Source: Anaeromyces robustus (Eukaryota; Neocallimastigomycota; Neocallimastigomycetes; Neocallimastigales; Neocallimastigaceae). From it: a DNA stretch of 64,000 nucleotides. Position 1 is the first letter of the stretch; every line of letters starts with the position of its first letter. The notes beneath the pieces were generated by a model, which saw nothing but the letters and a program-made list of their open reading frames with translations, ran no database searches and had not been told where the DNA came from. Below are positions 56,332 through 64,000 of this stretch, piece by piece. The stretch is from NCBI GenBank assembly GCA_002104895.1, contig MCFG01000297.1, positions 10,001-74,000 of the forward strand, read 5' to 3'. The translations under genes and the position numbers were made by a program.

Positions 56332-56661
56332 ATGTGGCCATTTAGTAGTAAAAATGAAAAAAAAAAAACTAAACCATCAACTAATGATGATGCTTATGAC
56401 CCAGAAACTGGAGAAATTAATTGGGATTGTCCATGTTTAGGTGATATGACTAAAGGTCCATGTGCTGAAGAATTTAAAGCAGCTTTTTCATGCTACATTT
56501 ATTCAAAATCAGATCCAAAAGGAATGGATTGTCTCGAAAAGTTTAAAGGTATGCAGGATTGTTTTAAGAAATATCCAGATGTTTATAAGGACAATATATT
56601 TGATGATGATGATTTGGATATTAAAACTACTGAAAAGAAATCTTGGTGGAAATTTTGGTAA
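56332..56661 (+). CDS. MIA40: Mia40/CHCHD4-like disulfide relay oxidoreductase
   Basis: A single exon of 109 residues. Mia40 oxidises small Cys proteins entering the mitochondrial intermembrane space. The core is complete: the redox motif CPC (Cys33, Cys35), then twin CX9C (Cys44 and Cys54; Cys67 and Cys77), with the family segments CLGDMTKGPCAEEFKAAFSC and MDCLEKFKGMQDCFKKYPDVY. There is no N-terminal presequence or membrane anchor, so it resembles the short human CHCHD4 rather than yeast Mia40. The C-terminus ends in a Lys and Trp-rich tail (KKSWWKFW) after an acidic run, which I do not recognise from the family. If the host is an anaerobic fungus, the compartment would be the hydrogenosome, which is inference. 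Confidence 0.94.
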   Translation: MWPFSSKNEKKKTKPSTNDDAYDPETGEINWDCPCLGDMTKGPCAEEFKAAFSCYIYSKSDPKGMDCLEKFKGMQDCFKKYPDVYKDNIFDDDDLDIKTTEKKSWWKFW

Positions 56662-57036
56662 ACCAATAATAATATTTAAATACACTTATACTTATACTTA
56701 AAAAAATATCAATGTTTCATATTTTCTTTAATATATATTTTTATTAAATAAGCCATATCATTAATTTATATCTAAAAAAATAGAAAAGAAAATAAAAATT
56801 AGAATAAAAACCACTCAAACAATACAAATATTTATTTTTAGAATAGTAATTTATTCAATAGTAAAATTATTATTTATAAGAATAATAATATGAAAATAAT
56901 ATATACTTCTTCATATAATAACTAATCAATGTAGTTATGTAATATAACAAATTATTATTCCCTTTCAAAAAAAAAAAAATAAAAAATAAAAAATAAAATA
57001 AAAAATATAAATTCAAACTATTTGTATATACTATAA

Positions 57037-57187
<151 letters not shown>

Positions 57188-58702
57188 AATAATTTTATCT
57201 TTATCTATAAATAGTATTTATTAAAAATAAAAATTATTTGTCTTCAATTTTTTTTTTTTTTTCTTTTGATTTTTGATATTTGATCTTAGATTTTTTTTTT
57301 CTGCTTTTATGTTTATTTCTTTTAATTATATCTAAGGTTATCATGTTTTAATATAATTAGTAATAAAGTTCAGTTATGCTGAATAATTAAAATAATATAT
57401 TAATAATCATAAAAAAAATAATTTTTTTTGTTTTTTTCTAAATGAATTATAGTTATAACTTTATGGTTGTTTTATATTGGTTATTTATATAATAGAAGAA
57501 TAATATATTAAAATATATATAATATTTTAAGAAAAGTAATAAATTTTTTATAAATATTTTTTTTCATTGAATATATAAATATATTAAACTTTTAATTCAA
57601 ACATTGTATATATATATACTCATTAACTAAAATATATTTCAATTTACATTTATGAATATATTATTAAAAATGGTTTCATTTATCTAATTGAAAGATTACA
57701 TTACATATATATGTTATAGTTATGATCTTTAAAATATATGATATCTCAAATGTATTAAATAAAGTTTCTGATTATAAATATTGAAATAATTAATTCTATC
57801 TATCAATCTTTCGTTGTTAATACATCATAAAATTATTTTATAGTTTACAAATTTTTAAATCACAAATTTAAAGCATAATATGTATCTGATTAAAGTATAT
57901 ATATATCATAATAGGTTATATATATCATATTTGGAATGTTTTAATACGTCCATATCTTTTTTTTTAAAAAAAAAAAAAAAACTAATCTTAATTATAATAA
58001 TAAATATAGTTATAATCGATGTAAAATAATTATTTGTCAAAAGAACTGTAATTAATTAAAAAAAAAAAGTTAATAATTGTTAAAATTTTAAATATAAAAA
58101 TAAAATAAAATAAAATAAAAATAAATAAATTATAAATAAATTATTAAAAGAAAAATCATCACATACTCATTCATAATTCTATTATGTTTTTCTTAAAATT
58201 ATCAATCTTCTTTTATTTATATTATAACTTTTATTGATTATATTTTATACTGATAGAAAAAAAAAAAAAAAGTAATATTTTGTTATGAAATAATATATAT
58301 TGTAAATTATAATAATAATAATTATTATTATTATTATCAAAATAAAATGAATCAAACGTTTAATTATAGATCTTAACACAAGTTTATTTTAAAATAGTTT
58401 ATTGCTGATAAATATCTTTTTTATTAAAAAAAATAAAAAAGTAATATTTTAAGAATCAACCATTTAATTAATAATTCTGATAAATACTTTTTAACGATGT
58501 TCTAGAATATAATTCTATAAAAAAACTTTTTTTTTTTTAATAATATAGAATGAAACTTAATAGTACTTTATATTTTTTTATTAAAAAACAAACTTTTTAT
58601 TATTAATCTTAAACAATATAAATAATAAGCTTCTATTTTTATCTGTTTTATTTTATACAAAGTTTAAATATAAAATAAATAAATACAGTATTATTTATAT
58701 TT

Positions 58703-58879
<177 letters not shown>

Positions 58880-61800
58880 AATATTATAAAAAAGTAAAAC
58901 AGTTGTTTAATTTTTATTTATAAAAAAACTAAATGTTATTTTAATATATAAATATTTATTAATTATAAATTTTATATATATATATATTTTTTTATAAAAC
59001 TATGTCATATATTCATTCATATATATATATATATTTTTTTTTAAATATTAAAATATATATGTTTACTAATATTAATTATTGAGCAAAAAAAAATAAACAC
59101 ACAATAATTTTTTTATAATATTGTAAGAAATAAAAAAATATTACTCATTAATTTTTTCTTTTTCTTTTTATAATTCTAAAAACTATATAACTAAAGTAAA
59201 TTATGTATTATTTATAATTTTTTAAAATAACTTTTTAATTATATTTAAATTAAAGTTTTTTTTTTTAATTATTTGTTCAGTTTTATAAAAGACATCTTCA
59301 TTCTAATAAGTTTATAATAAACTTTTATTAAAACTGTCATGATTTAAGTTGTTTATTTTAAAAGATTAAATATTAATTTTTATTTATTAATATAATGAAT
59401 TTTTAAAAAAATTTTTTTTCTTAAATTATATATTTTTTTAATTATTAATGTATAAAAAATGTATATATATATATATATTTTAAGTATAAATTAAAATTAG
59501 AATAGTATCTTAAACTTTTAATTAATTTATAATAAATTTTATGATAATTATAAAAAAAGTTATTAGTAACTTATTTTATTATTATCATTATTAATAACTA
59601 TTTATTATATATTTAAATAAATTTTAAAAACATTTTTCTACCAAGAATTAATATGTTCTCCATTTTTTGGTCAAAATAAAAATAAATAAATAAAAATTAA
59701 AGTAAATAAAAAAATTAAAAAAAAAAAAAAAAAAAAAAAAATGAAGAAATCTTCACATAATTATAAAATAATTAACTAATAGCATTAATAATTAATTAAT
59801 TAGAAAAACTTACATTTACTTAATTTTTTAATATGTATTTTTTTGTAAATATTTATTAATTTAATAAATAAATATATTATAAATATATTAAATAATTATA
59901 TTTTTTTTTTCATTTTAAATAAAAATAATAAATATATTTTATAATAGTGACAATAAATATACAACAAAATATTTTTACAGAAAAAAAGAAAAAAAGATTT
60001 AGATGTAACAAAGAATTTTTTAATATGTATAATATATAAACAAAACTAAGCATTTTTTAAATATTTTTGGTTATCATAAAAAAAGGAAATTTATAGTAGA
60101 AATTTTAAAAATACCTGTAAAATTAAATTAAATAGTTAATAATAATAATAATAAAGAAAATTATTATTGTTAAACATTAAAACTTTAAAATAAATTACAA
60201 AAAAATATAAAAAAAAAAAAAAAAAAAAGACAAAATATAATAATAATTATAATATATTTTTTACTAGTAAAAATTTTAATTTAAAATTTATAATATTAGA
60301 TTATCTGATTGATGAAAAAAAAAAAAAAAAAAAAAAAAAACAATAATACCATATAAAAAAATATGAAAGAGAATTATAACTAATTAAATTATTATAAAGA
60401 ACTTTAAAATATTATATATAAAATTATACATTTTAAAAGTTTAACTCTTTAACATAATTGTAGAATTTATAGTAGAATTTAAAAATTTTTATATACATTT
60501 TTTTTTTTTGATTTATTCTAGACATAATAATCTTAAATTATTATAAATATAAAAATAAAAATCTAACTGCCTTATCATAATATTTAAAATAATTTGCATT
60601 TAGAAAAAGTGACAATTATAATAGGGTATATTTATATTAAAAATAAAAAAAAAAAATAGCAATTTTACTGCCTATTTATGTATAAATATATATTTTAGTA
60701 ATAAATAGTACTAAAAAAAGATTAATAATTTAAAGTTAAAATATTTATTTATTTGATATATAAAAGAATATTTATTATTTTTATATAATATTAATAATAA
60801 AAATTATTTATATTTATTTATACTTATTAATTATTATTAATTATTATATTATAAAAATTTTCAATTATTACTAGTTGTTGTATATAAAGTAATAGTAAAA
60901 AATTACTATTTATTAATTATAATAAATAGCAATTTAATATATAAAAAAAAAAGTAAAATAATAGCAATATTTTATTTAAATATTATATAATAATTAAATC
61001 ATTTAAAATTGTTTTATTCTTTCATATACCTTTTTGTTTTAAAATTAAAAATATTAATTGTTAAATCTACCGCTTTTTTTTATTTTATTTTGCTTTTGTT
61101 TTTCAATGTCATTTTAGTTTTCAACATTTAAATATATTAATCTACTTTAATTATTTATTTAAAAAAAATATAATCATAGTTATTTTCATAACTGTAAAAT
61201 AAATGAAAAATGCCAAATTTTTCTTAAAACTTTAATATTTAAAATTATTTAAAAGAAAATTTAATTTTTTATATATATTATAAAATTTAATATCTATTAT
61301 TTTTTTTATTTCATTTAAAATTAAAAAAATTAGTCACGTTTTACTTTTAATTTAAACTTGAATAATATAAATAAAGTTACACACGTATATTATAATATAT
61401 TGTTTATATATTGTTTTTCTAATAAATTATTATATAAAATTATAATGACATGTCAACTGCAGAATTTTTATAAATTTAAACTATAATATATATTAATATA
61501 CTATACATGATTTATTTTGTTAATATATTTATTTTATACGATATATATTATTAATATATTATAATATATATTGATTATATTTACACCATAAACATTTTTG
61601 AGATTTTTTTTAGTTTTTTATATTTTAAATTTTTTGTTTTTATTTGTTTTTGTTTTGTTTTTTGTTTTTTGTTTTTCCTTATAATAATAATTTATTATTA
61701 TATTATATTACATTATATTATATTATATTATATAATATAATATTATATCATATTATATTATTAAAAATAAATTTATTTGTATTAATAACTAATTAATTAT

Positions 61801-63640
61801 AATATACATAAATTAATATTATTAAAAAACTAAATAATAATTAAATTATTATAATATATATACACTAAAAAAGATTTATAAATCTTAAAAGGAAAATGAA
61901 AATAAATAAAAAAAAATATTAAAATATTAAAATTATATTTTAAAGTTCATGTAACATCTTAAAATTAGTACTTCAAAATAAAAAAAAATATAACTTGTAT
62001 TTAAAATATTCATTTTTTTTCCTTAAAAGAGTATAATTAAATATATATATAATGATTAATTAAAAATATATAAACTAATAAAATAATATTTAATATTGCT
62101 TATGAAATTTTTATAATAGCATGAATATTATCAAAAAACATTCATTTTGTATACAGTAAATTTTTTATTTTTTATTTATAGATAGATATTTTTTATATAA
62201 AAATATTAAAAGATACCATCCAAAAATAAAAAACTTCTTTAAGAATTTATAAAAAAAATAGTATGAAAAATGTTTATACTATAGTTATTAAAATGAAATA
62301 ATTCAATAATAAAATAAATTTAATATATCATTTTAAAAAATTAAATTAACCCTTTATTTATTAATTATATAATTTAATTTGAAACAATTTATTAAATCTT
62401 TTTTATTTTAAATTTATTTTTATTATTTAAAATTTTAATTGTTGTATGACTTTTATTTTTTTTCCATTATATATTAAAATATTATTTGGTTTAGTTATTT
62501 TATTACATTAATATATTATTAAAGTCATGTCTGTTTCATATATAAATTTTATAGTGAAATAGTATTTTTTTATCAGCAATTTTATCTATATTTATTCAGT
62601 AATATAGTTTTTCTTTTTATTTAATAATATTAAACAATAGTCATTAAAGTTTAAACTTTTACTTCCAATTATGATAATAGAAATTAACCTCATCGATAAT
62701 AATTAAAAAAAGTATATATAACATTTTTATATTTTATAATAAACCTTATCTATATATTTTTTTAATGGAATCATAATATTAGTCATTTTTATAATTTATA
62801 TGACATTAAAAAAAAATTCTTTTAAAAATGATTCTTTTATCATTAATTTATGGTTCAAAAAAAAAATTAATGAAATTAACAGTGATATTATGAGTGACAG
62901 ATTTTAAATAAATGTAATATATTAAAATCTATAGAATAAGAATCATTGTTATTAAAAAAGGGTTAAATTTAATTGTATGAAAATACATAAAATTATTAAT
63001 TAAAAAAAAATTAAAATTAAAATATATATATATTAATTTTTTTATTATTAAATTATTTTTTATTGGAAAATATAAGATTTTAACCAGTAAAATTATATAA
63101 ACATCTATATTAAAGATATTGAGTACAAAAAACAAGAAAAAAAATAATAAAATAATGAATATTACAGGAAAAGAATATATAATTAAAAAGTAATTATTAT
63201 AATGAAAACCATTTTTAATATTTAATATGAGTAATAACAAATAATATTAAATCATTTATATAAATAGAAATAAATAGAAATAAATAATAATGATGCAATA
63301 ATAAAATAATATAATTAATAAATAATTATAATTAACAATTGTATTTTTTTTTCAAAAATAAAAAATAATTATTTTAAAACTTTCTTGACATAAAACATAA
63401 ATCTATTTTTATACTTTGATTTAAATTATATTGGCATGGTTAATTATCATTCATTAGATATAGTTTGTTTTAATAATTGCACCATTAATTGTAAATATAT
63501 TTATTTATTTATTTATTAACTTCACTTGGTATAATATTAATAAATATTCAGTATCAAAAAAAAAGAGTTTTACTCCATTAATACTTTTAATGTTTAATAC
63601 ACCTGATTTACTCCCTTTATTTTTTCTATATAAAAATTTT

Positions 63641-63660
63641 TTAATAATAATAATAATAAT

Positions 63661-63698
<38 letters not shown>
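63641..63698. repeat. TAA trinucleotide array
   Basis: About 19 TAA units with one interruption (near 63660). Confidence 0.9.
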
Positions 63699-64000
63699 AT
63701 TATTTTGTTCATAGTTTTATTCGTCAATATACTTTTTTCCCATGTCTTTTTTTGATAGAATAATCATTAAATCAGTAACAAAGTAAATGATTTATCTAGA
63801 AAAGAAACAATAGTATCACGTGAAGATCTAAGCCTATTAATTTGCCTAATATGGTTCGGAATTTATATTAAAAATTATATGTATTTGTTAGTATATATTT
63901 TTAATATTTATAATTGATGAATAAATTATATTTATATTTATATATTTATTTAAATAATTATTTATTTAAATAATTATTTATTTAAATAATTATTAATTAT

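Overview
This window looks like nuclear DNA of a flagellated, very AT-rich fungus. The closest fit I know is an anaerobic gut fungus (Neocallimastigomycota). RTT109, a fungus-specific histone acetyltransferase, and a Sec66-type translocon subunit point to fungi. TMEM216, a ciliary transition-zone protein, points to a zoospore-forming lineage. Introns and intergenic DNA are almost pure A+T, poly-Asn runs are encoded, and short A/T tandem repeats are everywhere. The genus assignment is inference, not something the sequence proves.

I reconstructed 16 protein genes by hand from conserved residues, reading frame and GT..AG borders, with 55 introns in total. From left to right: an unidentified protein running off the left edge (-), a membrane-anchored degenerate P-loop protein (-), SYS1 (+), proteasome alpha5 (-), RTT109 (+), a JTB-like membrane protein (-), a TBC1D22/Gyp1 Rab-GAP (+), SEC66 (-), pICln (+), a Cys-rich type I membrane protein (+), a large Ecl1-domain protein (+), NAP1 (-), TMEM216 (-), DPY30 (+), UPF2 (-) and a Mia40/CHCHD4-like protein (+). 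Most multi-exon genes close exactly in frame, with lengths close to their families.

There is no operon-like logic. The genes are ordinary eukaryotic housekeeping functions: chromatin (RTT109, NAP1, DPY30), RNA biology (UPF2, pICln), Golgi and ER traffic (SYS1, TBC1D22, SEC66), proteolysis (alpha5), cilium (TMEM216) and organelle import (Mia40). Between them lie 0.3-7.3 kb of A/T-only spacer dominated by TTTA, TTA, TTTTA, TA and homopolymer tracts. The largest spacers are 2532-7794, 28699-34528 and 56662-64000. I saw no tRNA, rRNA, CRISPR or intact mobile element.

I did not find a clear new multi-gene system. The best leads are: an RTT109 whose basic C-terminal tail motif is repeated four times with an exact 22-residue period; a Mia40-type oxidoreductase in a probable hydrogenosome-bearing fungus; TMEM216 with a 14-nt microexon; a JTB-like receptor-shaped protein in a fungus; a triplicated 62-bp repeat touching a splice donor; and a decayed coding-like island at about 6590-7440.
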